A stretch of 64,000 bases of DNA, taken from contig CAIIXF020000012.1 in NCBI GenBank assembly GCA_903813345.2, positions 17,170,020 to 17,234,019 of the forward strand, in the 5' to 3' direction. Both the position numbers and the translations under genes were made by a program. The DNA comes from Owenia fusiformis. Lineage: Eukaryota > Annelida > Polychaeta > Sabellida > Oweniidae. The notes under the pieces were generated by a model. The model was not told the DNA's origin. It saw only the letters and a list, made by a program, of their open reading frames with translations, and searched no databases. How positions within the stretch are numbered: position 1 is the stretch's first letter; the number at the start of each line of letters is the position of its first letter. Of the stretch, positions 11,741 through 24,300 are shown in pieces.

Positions 11741-13486
11741 GCTAAATTGCTATAGTGAAATAATAACAGTGAAATAATAACAGTTTGCAAGTATAGCCTC
11801 AATAATCTAATGAGAGAAACCACAGCTTGATTTACCCATTTTTAGATTTTTCTGTGAGCACATTCTCTGTTGGTGTGAATTCTCTCAAAAATTTGAATGA
11901 AGTGTCTGATTTTCTTACATTCTTATACAATTTAGATTGTTGATCATATGTTTATTTACTTTATTTCTTGCTAATTCCACTCTTTTCCACTCTATTTTGT
12001 GTTTTAAAACATGACCACCATGAAATTTAGCAGACGGATATAACATGTTTAATAATATAAATGCTCACATTGTTTGCTAGTCATAGACTAACAGGAAGTG
12101 TTCTGCTTGTAATAAAAGACTGGATAAAAAAGAATGGTGGAAAACATTGATTTTATAATCTGACTTGGTTCAGCATCTTCACGAGTGGTTCAGGGGTCTA
12201 TAAAAGGTTAATGGTCGTTATTTTTTGAATAGATCTTATAGATCACGATTCCTCAAGTACAATTGTCTTCAAACATGTAACTATGGCAACATCGTAAAAT
12301 ACAATTACAAGGCAATTGAAGTAACAATTCATGGTTAGTAATACATTGATTCATCCTTAAATGTCAATGGTACCATGATAATCTAAAGAAAATTATTTGT
12401 AATAGTTAACATTTTTGATGTTTGGTCTCAGTGTTTTTAGGTAGTAAGCTAGCACCCAAAAATGTATTAGTTCGTGAACAAATTGAAATTACTTGTTTCT
12501 TATGTATTTTTATATGATACTTCAGAAAATGTTTGTCTGATGCGCCGTATCCGGGGCGAAAGTTGTCAAATTGGCGTTTTCGACCCTAAAATGGAAAATT
12601 ACAAGGGGTACTTAATCATCATTGAATAAATCATTCAGTTGGTCTTCAATCATCATAATAATTTTATGGGGAGTTGATTGGATCATGCTGAGGTAGTATA
12701 TTAAGTTTCAATCACCTGTCACTCATGGTTGCCATGGAAACCACAATTTTCATTGAAAAATCCTTAATTTTGGCAAAATCTATACAGGTACATAATATAG
12801 AATGTGGATTATTTTTCAAATCAACAGATATAAGAATATCTTAGCACACCCAAAATGGCCAGGGAAGTTCAAGCATTTGTTGAAGCATGAAGGATATTGC
12901 AATTTATATAATTGGTAAGTGTCAAAGACCATACTACTACATAAGTGATCAAAAGTGGGCGTCGCCCCCATAATTGTAAATGATGACCATTCTCTGAAAA
13001 GACAGAGTTTAACTTGACTTTTGAGATACATTTATATTGAAGTTCTTTGAATATACCTAATATCATGCATTTCTGGTAAATAATGTACATATAAGTGTAA
13101 AAGTTGTTGCATGGGGAGTGGGGGGGGGGGTGGTAGTAACAGAATTTGGAGGGGCAGAGCTAATCAGCCTTTGTATAATTCTCATTTATATAGTTCTTGA
13201 TTTTCAAATGTTAAATCTTCTGGGTCTTCTTCATTTTCATTTCAATATATAGGTACTACATTTTACATGATTGGTGTCAAAGACCATACCATTACATAAG
13301 TGATCAAAAGTAGGCATCACCACCTTCATAATAGTAGATGATTACCATTCTCTATAAATACAGGGTTCAAGTAGAATTTTCGAGATAGAGATATATTTAT
13401 CATTTATATTTCTTTGATTATACTTAATATCAACCATTTCAGGTAAATAAAGTACATCTCACTGGTGTCAGTTGAGAAGATATACC

Positions 13487-13618
13487 AAATATTCCATTCT
13501 ATTGAGGTGAATACATGTTTATCTTTCCCTCAGTATATTTACCGCAGCCCGAAGGGAAAGGGAAATATACCTGAGGGAAAGATGAACATGTATTCACCGA
13601 AAATAGAATGGAATATTT
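13487..13618. repeat. Long hairpin with C/G-rich loop
   Basis: A stem of about 54 bp (AAATATTCCATTCTATT... paired with ...AATAGAATGGAATATTT) around a loop ACCGCAGCCCGAAGGGAAA. Only a handful of mismatches. It sits inside the left part of the foldback element. Confidence 0.8.
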
Positions 13619-14757
13619 TTGATTTATTATTTCATTTGAATGTTCTACAAATTAAGTGTATTTCTTTTAACCATTTAATACATAAATACAGTATGAATGT
13701 GCTCATCTGAATATAACCACTCTAACTACAGTCACTATTAGTTCGATGTAAATGCAAGATATTGCCATCGTTCACCCTCAAAAGTCACACGTGCAAGTTG
13801 ACTTGTGACATCACTGGTTTATAAACATCAAGAACATTGGCAACGGATACACCATTGCTATGAGTAACCATGCTCATACTACAAATATAAGCTGTGACGT
13901 CATAACAACGAAGTTTTGTTGCCATGCGTATCCAAGTATTTTATACTCCGTGGTATATACAGTTGAAAACGAGGCTGCGGCTGGAAACTGCAGGAAACAA
14001 TGAAATACACCTTAATATTTTTAATCTTGTGATCGGTTCTTATCCAATGAGAAAGCGAGAAACATTTCAATGATATAATAAATTTATAGTTTTCATTGAC
14101 TTAAACTACTTTATAGTTGATGTAATACATTGATATTTGAACTAAACCAGGCTTATATGGCATATACCATTGGTCGATACTGACCAGTGACACCTGAGTT
14201 TTATAGTTATTGCATGAGAGGCAGGTTGATAGAGAGGGGGGGAGGGGGCTAGTAATAGAAACTGGAAGGGGGCAGCGCTAATCAGCTTCAAGTATAAATC
14301 TCATAATACTTCGTTCTGGATTTCCTAAGGAACATGTACATCTTCTAGGTCTTCTTCATATTCATCTCAATATATAGGATAATACAATAAACATGATAGG
14401 TAAGTGTCCAAGACCAAACAATTACATACGTGATCAAAAGTGGGAGTCGCCCCAACAACAGTATATGGTTCATTCTCTACAGAGGTCAACTTGAGTTTTA
14501 AGATCATCCAATGATCTCCCCAGGATTTCTTCTCGGGTGGGTACAAAATTTTCATTTTCACAATTCAGACCAAAATTGGCCAAAATATGCCAATTTTTCA
14601 TGAACTTTCTCACTTTCAAGTGGGTGCATATTGATTTTCAGGTGGGTGCAAACCTATTTTCAAAATCTCAGGTGGGTGCTGCGCCCACTTGCTTTAATGC
14701 TTGGAAGATCACTGTCATCTATATGTCATCTATACTTCTATTATTTAAGAAATATAG

Positions 14758-14882
14758 ATTGAAGAGCAGGTGTTATATTGACAAATACACTCCACATGGC
14801 TAGGCAATGGAGTGAGGGGTTCGAAAGCTTTTGTACCTAGCCCTAAGGGATCATTGTCAATATCACGCCTGCTCTGAGGTAT
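14758..14882. mobile_element. Short inverted-repeat element
   Basis: GAGCAGGTGTTATATTGACAA and TTGTCAATATCACGCCTGCTC are inverted repeats of about 21 bp, 2-3 mismatches, around about 80 bp. It lies in the centre of the foldback element, so it may be a nested insertion. Confidence 0.55.
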
Positions 14883-14897
14883 TATTACAATTCAAAC

Positions 14898-15104
14898 ATG
14901 AAAACTCCCCAAAATTTTTTGAATATTCAACTTATGGTCTGCCATTACTACAGCCCTCTTGATGTCACACATTACTCGTATTCCACCTTGTCAAGAGCTT
15001 ACTACAAAGCACTTATCATGCATATGGCCCATATTGTAAACCCTGACATTCCAGCAGAAGATGGACATGGATGGAAACTGAATGACTCCACCATTGGGTA
15101 TTGA
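14898..15104 (+). pseudogene. Fragment of a protein-coding sequence inside the foldback element
   Basis: A 68-codon open frame with protein-like composition: ...TLSRAYYKALIMHMAHIVNP followed by DIPAEDGHGWKLND, then stops in all near frames. From memory, an RAHYQ..IW...PxLP...HGW pattern occurs in predicted invertebrate proteins that end in a Cys-rich tail and are often linked to mobile elements; no Cys-rich tail follows here. It is therefore most likely a broken cargo or host fragment captured by the element. Identity unproven. Confidence 0.35.
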
Positions 15105-16439
15105 CTGGTATTCTCATACAAATGATTGTTGATATAGCATCAGATGATGAATCAGAAAGACTCCAGAAGATGTATCTTATGAAATCCAGAACTGTGAAGA
15201 TGAAATTGATATTTAATGCTGACTTGTTCCCCCACCCCTCCGAATTCTGTTACTACCCCCCTCCCATACAATAACTATATACAGTATATTGAGATAACTA
15301 AGAAGACCCAGAAAATACTCTATGAAGAAGTCCAAAAGAAAGAATTTATACTTAAGGCTGATTAACTCTGCCCCCTCCCAATACTGTTACTAACCCCACC
15401 CCTCCTCATGCAATAACCATTGCACTGAGTTGTACATTATTTACCCAAAAATATAAAGTTATGATCAAAGAAGTCCAGTGTAAATGTATCTCAAGTCAAG
15501 TTTAACTCTGTATAGAGAATAGCAATCATCTACTCTAGTATGGGGGCGACGCCCACTTTTGATTACTTGTGTAATTGTATGTTCTTTGACACTGACCAAT
15601 CATGTAAGTTGTAATATCCCATATATTGAGATGAATATGAAGAAGATCCAGAAGATGTACCCCATGAAATCCAGATATATGTAGATGGGATTTATACTTA
15701 AGGCTGATTAGCTCTGCCTCCTCCCAATTCTTTTACTAGCCCCCCTCTGTACCCCCCCCCCCCCATGCAATAACTATGACACTTAGATGTACATTATTTA
15801 CCAGAAATGCTTTATATAAAATATAATCAAATAAGACCAGTGTAAATGTATCTCAAAGGTCATGTTAAACTCTGTTTTTATCAAGTATAGCAATCATCTA
15901 CTATTATGGGGGCGACGCCCACTTTTGATCACTCATGTAATTGTATGTTCTTTGACACTGACCAATCATGTAAATTGCAATATCCTTTATATTTAAACAA
16001 ATGTTTGAACTGTATTGGTTATTTTGAGTGTGCTAAAATGTGCTGATATGTATTGATTCAAAAAATAATCCATATTCTACATGATGTACATGTTCAGGTT
16101 CTGCAAAATTAAGGATATTTTGAACGAAAATTGTGGTTTCCATGACAACCATGAGTGACAGAGCATTGAAATTTTACATACTACCTCAGCATGATCCAAT
16201 CAACTCCCCATAAAATTATTATGATGATTGAAGACTAACAGAATGATTTATTCAATGATGATAAAGTACCCCCTGTAATTTTCCATTTTGGGGTCGAAAA
16301 CCCCATTTTGACAATTTTCGCCCCGGATATGGCGCGTCAGACAAACATGTTCTGAAGCATCACATAAAAATACATAAGATACAAGTAATTTCAATTTGTT
16401 CACGAACTAATACATTTTTGGGTGCTAGCTTACTACCTA

Positions 16440-16807
16440 TTTGTGATGGTGGCTGCAATTTGTAACAATGGTTACACTTTTGTTACTATTTTCAATAACT
16501 CCTTCGTTTATCATGTTAAATGCCTTATTAATTGATAATTAAAACTGTTGTCCAGCTATTAAAACCTGTATGAGTATCTTTTGTAACAAATAATCAATAT
16601 TAAAAATGCTGATGTTGTCCAAATACATTATATTAAGAAAATTAATCAGCTAAAGGGATACAAAAAATTCCTAATCACTAACCCACTCTCGATTTTGCTG
16701 AGTTGGAAATATATTCTAAAATCCTGGCCCGATTAACTCTCCAGCTATATTTTATAACAAAAACGAACTGTGATAAAATGATTTAATGTCGTATTCTCTA
16801 CTTTCAG
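16440..16807. other. Sequence before the first visible SGSM exon
   Basis: Presumably intron; no exon for the start of the RUN domain seen. Confidence 0.4.
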
Positions 16808-18356
16808 GTGCCGTGGAAGCATGTCTTTTGTTTGGTTTGAAGAAACGTGTATTGGGATTATTCAAAAATACGACATCAACTGCCCTGCTACAAAAAGTTG
16901 CCAAGAATTTCGAGCCAGCAGCGGATATTGCCAAAATTGTGACAGCTCAGGAAATTAAGATGGATGAATCAAAGTAAGTTTGGATGTCTATAAATATATA
17001 AGGAGACGTGCCAAGAGGAGAGAAAATCCCAATATTCATAGTTATTAGCTTTACAAATAAAATCACCACTAAAAATATACACACTTCCTGCATTGCATTT
17101 ATATGATTTGATTGATATAATACAATACAATCCCTTAAAGAAGATTATGAGAGACCTTAGACTGAGAAAGAAGGTCATTTCTAGCAATTTCTAAAAATTT
17201 GTAACGCTTTAAGTTTTACTTGTCATGAAAATATTGGGGCCTGAATTAGTGGCTTTCAATTTTAAAAACTATTCACAAATATAACCAGATTGAAATGTAT
17301 TTCATTAGATTATACTATATCTGATAAATACATATAAATATATTTTTTCATATTGACTTATCCTGTTCTGTTTTGTTGTTTACAGAAAGTCAGTTGACAA
17401 TAACAAGAACCACAGCAAGAGGCCTACCTTAGCTTACAGTTCCAAATACCTCTGGATACGGGTGGCCTTGTGTCAGAAAGTACTGGACGTTATATTAGAT
17501 CATTTAGTTGAAAATGCAAAGTAAGTGAACAAGAAGTTTTTCACCTCAGGTTGCCATGGGAAAGGACACCTTGAAATGGTCATTTAGCAAAACACAATGC
17601 ATTATTTCACAAATACATAACTCGTTCAATTTTCCTCAGGTTTGTATTACTGTTATAAAATTATCAAAAAAAAACAAAAGGTAAATATTTTCTTATATTT
17701 TTATAGTAAAAAGTTAGTCCTTTAAACAATGTAAAGGTTTTTCCTATGCTTTCTATGTTGCTAGCACTTTTGTAAACTTAGTATAAATGTGTGGATTTTT
17801 AAATTTGCAATCCATGACCTTTTCTTCATTGTTTTATTTCAGTAAATACTATGAGCCTCATTCACTCGTAGCAGACCCCTGTGATGGACAGGTCTTGGCT
17901 TCCCTGCTTGGTAAGTTAAAAAGATATCAGAAAAGTATTGCACAATGAGTTATTGTATAAAAGTACAGTATACGCTCTGAATTTTTCATACAATTAGAAT
18001 ATACAGTAAAGCCTGTATATCAGGACACCTCTCTATTTTGAACCTCTCTCATTGTGTCAGTTCTAATTTTATTTCTTAATCTGCCATGTCAAAAACCTTG
18101 AAATGTGAAGACCTGCCAATCTAAACATTTTTTGACCAGTCCCATTTGGATAATAGTCTGAGGTTATACTTTATAAGTAAATCATATTAATCTGTTTTCA
18201 GTTGGGCCTTGTGCGCTTGACTTCACAAAAATGAAGACAGGGGATCACTATTGGACTGACCCCCCTGCAGATGAGCTTGTACAGAGACACCGGATACATA
18301 GCAGTGGCAATCACCATATAAGGGGTCCCGATTCTCCGAAACGTCCAGGGCTCCAG
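16808..18356 (+). CDS. SGSM: SGSM RUN-domain exons (16808-16973, 17386-17520, 17843-17910, 18202-18356)
   Basis: These four exons encode most of the RUN domain, a helical fold that binds small GTPases of the Rap/Rab type. Recognisable family blocks are [12 protein letters not shown] at the start of the first exon, [18 protein letters not shown] in the second, [16 protein letters not shown] in the third, and [20 protein letters not shown] followed by [13 protein letters not shown] in the fourth. Phases run 1-2, 2-2, 2-1 and 1-0. Donors are GTAAGT for the first three exons and GTAATA for the fourth; each acceptor is preceded by a T-rich tract. The exon that should supply the beginning of the RUN domain lies upstream of 16808 and was not identified. 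Confidence 0.93.
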
Positions 18357-21300
18357 GTAATACATAATTAGCCTTCATTCAAAATCTTCAATTTTAAATT
18401 AGAGGAATGATATTTAATAGTATTTTATTTTCACAGGTTGAGTGTGAGTGCTTGAGTGCCGATTCTCTCATTTATTTTGTCACTAACTGTCACTGTTATA
18501 AAGGAAAAAAGAGTGAAAGATGAAAGTGGTTTAAACTATGTGGTGACATATTGTTAAATTCTCAAGTTTTTTGTGAGTAGTGTTTGGTTGTTGGTAATTG
18601 GTGTTTGTGACAAATGGCACGTGGTGACATTTTGCATGTTAATGCAATGCCTTGTTACTTTATAACCATTTTTAACTTTGTTCTTTCCAGGTGCGACGGC
18701 ACACAAGCTCTAGCAGTGAAGAAGGAATGAGAATGACGCCACAGTCAGCCAAAGATTACGTGGAATCTTTACATCAAAACAATAGATCCACACTCTTGTA
18801 TGGGAAGAATAATGTTTTAGTGCAGCCGGTAAACTTTTTTTTATTTTATTTATTTGTACTATATGCTACAGTCATTACAGTTACCTTTCTTAAATGAAAA
18901 TTACAATGTTAATATTTTATAGTTCAGTTTTTACACTTGATCTTTATGTAAGAATTGATAAAATTGTACCCAGTGCCTTTGTGGAACAAAATTATGAAAA
19001 TGTGTTTTTTCAATACAAAGAAATCATTTTCAATAGAACTACCCTTGTTAAGTTGACAATTGTACAATACAAAACATGTAATACCTCCCAGGTTTGAAAT
19101 GTTAACATTGTTGGTTGGAGGTAAATATATGTAAGATATCATAATTTCAGCATCAAATGTAATAGGTAAAATTCATATAATAGTACTATTGAGTAACAGT
19201 AACTCAATATTGATGATTGTAGTAGAATTTCAAAATAACTGGAAATATCAAAAATGATTTTGTAACATCATCACTTTCATTCTGAAATTCTTCATGGTGA
19301 TTATTATTCTCGTTCTTCAGAAAGAGGGGATTCAGGCCTTAGCGGGGTACCTGTCCCTACATCAGGGTAATGAGGGTTTAACAGTAAAATGGACACCTAA
19401 TCAACTTATGAATGGCTGTAGTAAGACTGAACATACAGAGGAACAAGATAGGAGGTATTAATTTCTATGGTTTTGTGGGTTTTTAATAAACAAGAATATT
19501 AATATACTTGAATTATGCCATTATGCCAGGATTAGATTATTGATGTACGCACAAAATTGTCCTAGAAATATGAGGAACTCACTTTTGTTTTGTACAAAGA
19601 GTATGTATGTATGTGTATACGTTGTTGCGCTTGCTAACGATTGTTTTCGTTTAAAATAATTATAGACACTATTGAATCATTACGTTCATTAAGCTATTTG
19701 CAATTATGTTTTTATCTAAAGTTATATGTTGTAAACTAGAGATTATATGTTGTATGACAGTATGTAATGTATAAGCAGCATGTACATATAAAAGGGTCTT
19801 TAAAATTGGAATATGGTCACACCTATATAATTGTGTTCCACTTGGGAGGTGGTCCACTTACAGAGGTTTATTTAATATAAAGTATATGAGTCACAGACTT
19901 TAAAAAGTGTTCCACTTAATGGAGATGTTCAAGTTTTTAATGTCCGTCTTACAAGAATATTTACATAAAATTTATTTTTACTGTTAGATGAAGAAAAGAC
20001 ATTTGAAGATAAAGTAAAGTTGTATGAACGTAGAACTAAAAATACTAACTCTTACTTTTAGATGTTTTTGCCAATGTTTTATTTTTATCCTTATTTTTAT
20101 TTTTTTGTTTCTCTTTTTTAAGATTTTGTCTTTCTCCAAATGAAATGGCCCCAAGGTCACATCGCTACCTTAAGAAAAAAGGCGTGTGAGTAGGCCCTCT
20201 TTTAGTCTAAGACTGAACTAACAATTATTTCATAACTCCGGTGCAGGGCGAATGGTGGATTGGGATTTAATATGGTGTCGATTTTTTAATCAGTAACTGT
20301 ATGCAATCTCTCGATCTTTTAGCCATATTTAAACCAATTTATAATGATTCTGCACGCTTGACCACTTAATAGGACTATAAAAATGATAGAACTGCACATT
20401 TATTTAACTTAATACTATGATTTAGTCTTATTTTAACAGCTTCAGTAGTAATTTGAGTCTAATACCAACCCTAACCACAACTCATAATTGAGTTAACATA
20501 ACTGGTCATTTTAGTGAAATATTCTAAATAGTGCATGCGGTAATGGGTAGTGTTGTCTAACCTGTGTTTCTACAATATGCTTTATCTTAAATCAGACTAA
20601 TAAATCAAAATGTATATACAAAGCTTACATAGATTTAGGACTAATCAACCTAACTATACAATACTTGACAATGCACATATAATGTCAATATAAACAAGTT
20701 TATCACATTCAAGCCTTTGTACACTATGGTGAGCTTGTTGACGGCAGTTCACAACAAGGATTTGTCACTTCCTGTTATATTAAATAACATGTCATATTTC
20801 TCTATTGGTTCATGTATTCTATATTAGAATTAGCGTTTCTTTTGGAGTTACAAATATTAAAATGTTAAGAGAAATATTACATGTTATCAGGAAGAACATA
20901 TCAGTGATGTACAAAGAATTATTATCCAATGTAGAATGTAGCGTGTTGAAGTAAATTTGCTCACTTTTGACTTAGTTTATTCTGTAAAGTGCATTATATT
21001 ATATGTTTGTTGTAAATTGTAAAAGAACAGTCTTGTGTATCATGTAGATACCTCTTGTTGTGTAAGCAGGGGCCTCATTAGCAGCAGCCCCTAAAGAATT
21101 GAGTAGTTTCCATGTTAAGATTATAATTTATAATTTGAAAGATTTTGCCCCTTTAAACTCACATGGTCTATTGCAATCTCCCAATTGTTTTCATTCAGTT
21201 TGTGTGTTGTATGAAATTCTTGTGAAACCCTTGGGTTTGCATTAAGCTCTTAATGAGGACATTGTCCTGATATGTTTTGTCATTGATTTCTTAATGTTTC

Positions 21301-24300
21301 AGTTTATACTGGGACTATGCTGTCACTGTATATATGGATGAGATTGTGTACCTGCATTGTCACCAACAACGTGAGTAAATTACAGAAATCTATTAAGCTC
21401 AGTCATTCAAAATATTCAGTATCTGATTGTATCTAAGAATCCAATATCAAGAGATTGCATTTTTGTCATGTAATTTACATCCAGCATGGTGTTATTGATA
21501 ATGCCTAGAGCTTTTGTTTCATTTTATATAATAGATTTTGAGATATATATTCGTGATGAATAGCAATAGGTTTTGTTATCCATATCTTGTTTTCTTTCAT
21601 TTTTAACAGCCCTGATTCAACATAATTGTCATAGATTAGCCCAAATTCCAGTTTTAGTTTCAGTCATGTGATTGGATGCCTCATATTCACTATCCAAAAA
21701 GATCCAATGTGTTTTTGAAATTGTTTCCATGGTAACATTCAATTTTAGCTGACACGGGAGGAACAATAGTTCTCGTTGGTCAAGATGGCGTACAGAGACC
21801 TCCAATACATTTCCCAAAGGGTGGCCACCTATTGGCATTCCTCTCATGCTTAGAGACTGGTCTTCTTCCACATGGACAACTTGACCCACCGCTATGGGCT
21901 CAAAGAGGTAAAGGTGAGCTCTATTCTTATTGGTTATCATAATGGTTGTGCTTTTCCTTACGTTCTCTCCTGTGAATATCAAAAACAGATTCATTTTTAT
22001 TTTACTCGCTTATTGTAAATAATTCCAATTTGTAAAAGTACATTGAAAAGCAAGTGTCCATTTTTGGTACAACGATGGCTTACACATTAAATTAAATCAG
22101 CAAATATATTAGTTAACCGTTCAAGTAAGGTTATTGCTGTACCAAAATGGAACTTCATGTTTGATGTCGTGTTTTTTTCACTTTTCTCTCTATTTCTCAT
22201 CTTTTCCTTGCTAATGTTGAGGAAAGGCATGACCTGATTGATATTCTTGTGCCTAGAATCTGGACTACTTTCCCAGGACCATCAGACGGACACTTCTCTT
22301 TTGGAACTTTTTGGAAAAGGTAAATATGAGCATGTGTCAGTGTTTGATTCTCCTGCTTTTCAGCTCAGGCCTGTAGCCAGGTTTTGCTGAGGGGTTTCAC
22401 TTTACAAAAGAATCCAGGGAGGTTCATATTTGACAATTTTGGCCCAGAATCATTTGAAAAGTGCTCACAATGGTGACAAATTGCATGATTTTGGAAGAAT
22501 TATTTTAGTCAAACCCCCTGGCTACCAGGCTTGCTGCATATGTAAAGCTATGTCATTGATAAGTTTGAGAAATAAATGAATAAAAGAGTCCAAGTTTTCA
22601 AAAACAGAAATTCCCGTCTCCCGATGTTGTGAAGTGGCTTCATGTGCAACATTACTTTCTAATGACACTGTATATTTTAAATTGAGAATTCTTATATTTC
22701 AGGAAAAGTTTTCCCGAAGTTACGCCGGAAGGTTCCCGCTGGTCGTATGAAGCAAGACAGTTTGAATACACAGGCGGGGAGCGTGGAGAGTGTCAACAGT
22801 ATGAACGGCAGTATTGAAGAAGAAGAAGCCACAGATTACGTCTTCAGAATTATCACACGATTTACACCAGATTTAATGCGTAATATATTTTTTTATTTCT
22901 TGAATAACACTTTTCACTGTCTGTTCTTTTTAATTCCTTAAATAATACCGCAGTTTCAATTTCTCATGAACTTGTAGTAATTCTACAAGGTCCAGGTGCA
23001 GTATGGCAAGTGATTTTAGACAGTCATATCTTTCACCATGAGTACTTTCTGGCCATAGATACAGTGGGTTTTTTCAAGTGAAGTACCCATGATGATAAAA
23101 AATATCAATCGAACAATTCTAAAATCACTTGCCATACTGCACATGGACCTTTGACATTCTTTTCATATGAATAAATACAGAATATCAGACGATTTCGTGT
23201 GAATTCATTTTTATCGATGCGGCAATAAGATGATATCACTCGAAGTTTATTAAAAAACAATCAAAAGTTCAAATTCGTTTATCACACGGATATGCACATG
23301 ATAAACGATATCATGGTCCATGATGATAACAACCGCATATTGGTTTGATAAACAATTTTCTGCCAGAAATTAGTATTTCTTAGCATATTAATTCGAGTTT
23401 TTTCTCTTCTAACCCTTTAGCTCCTGAGATGCTTTACCCTAAAGCAAAATCTGGTCTCAACTTTCCTGATATCTCTATCCCATGGCCATTTAAGACGGGA
23501 TTTGGGAAGCCATCTTTAAACGAGATTCCCATGGCAACAGTTCAATCTCACACCCCTGTATCTCCAGACAGTACAACTACCATAGCTAAAGCAGTTTCTA
23601 ACAAGTAAGATTTCCATTTATAATCAACAGGCTGAAAAATATTTTAGGACGGTCCCATTTCAAAATATAAAATAGAGTGGAAAAGAGTGGAATCAGCAAG
23701 GAATAAAGAAAACAGACACGTTTTGGACACTTTAAATAGTACTGAAGTGTAAAAATGTCAGATACTTTATTCAAGTTTTAGAGAGAAATTAGTGTAAAAG
23801 CATGACCAAGCAGAAAGATTATAAGTCTGTATGGGCTGCCAATAGAGATAAATAAAATTCATATTTAGACATATTATTAATTATGTTTTGTATTAGTGTT
23901 TTTTACTAATATATGATTTTATTAATCAGTAAAATCAATCTGTCTTTTTGGTCATGTATCTGATAATTCTTAAGTGTTGTTGTACATTTTTATTTATGTA
24001 TAGCATAGCATCTAAATAATTTAATATCGGAGCTTTTATTTTATAGCTTTTAATATGTAGTCTAATTTAGCTCTTAGCCTTCAATGCTAGCTTTTCACAA
24101 GTTTGATTTCAGTTTTTACCAGTCATCTGAAAAACAGAAAGTCCTGGAAAATAGAAAGATTTCACAATCTTGAATTCACAATTTTATTTTAGTTCCTTTT
24201 ACAATCAAAACAATTTCCTGATCACAAATTCCTTGATTTCTAAGATAATATTCTAACATGCTTTAATTGTATTTTATTTCTTATATTGCTAAATGTTGTG

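Larger units (their letters stand above)
12438..16439. mobile_element. 4.0-kb foldback element with long terminal inverted repeats of iterated subrepeats
   Basis: The outer ends TAGGTAGTAAGCTAGCACCC (12438) and GGGTGCTAGCTTACTACCTA (ending 16439) are perfect inverted repeats. The arms continue as an alignable inverted repeat for about 700 bp (12438-13160 against about 15700-16439), sharing blocks such as TGATCAAAAGTGGGCGTCGC, the MTGCCATGGAAACCACAATTTTCRTTSRAA region and GGGGCGAAARTTGTCAAA. A subrepeat of roughly 330-370 bp (GTGTCAAAGACCATAC, GTGATCAAAAGTGGG, GGTAAATAATGTACAT, poly-G) recurs at about 12900, 13265 and 14400 on one side and, inverted, at about 15170-15620 and 15740-15990 on the other. 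No transposase is visible. The architecture recalls FB/Galileo-type foldback transposons, by analogy only. Confidence 0.75.

Noticed and set aside
13121-13133. Poly-G run as a possible G-quadruplex regulator
   Set aside because: G-runs recur in each foldback subrepeat (also inverted as poly-C at about 15750) and are explained by the repeat; no gene is nearby on that side to regulate.
21629-21994. 121-codon minus-strand open frame
   Set aside because: Antisense shadow of the SGSM exon 21749-21913.
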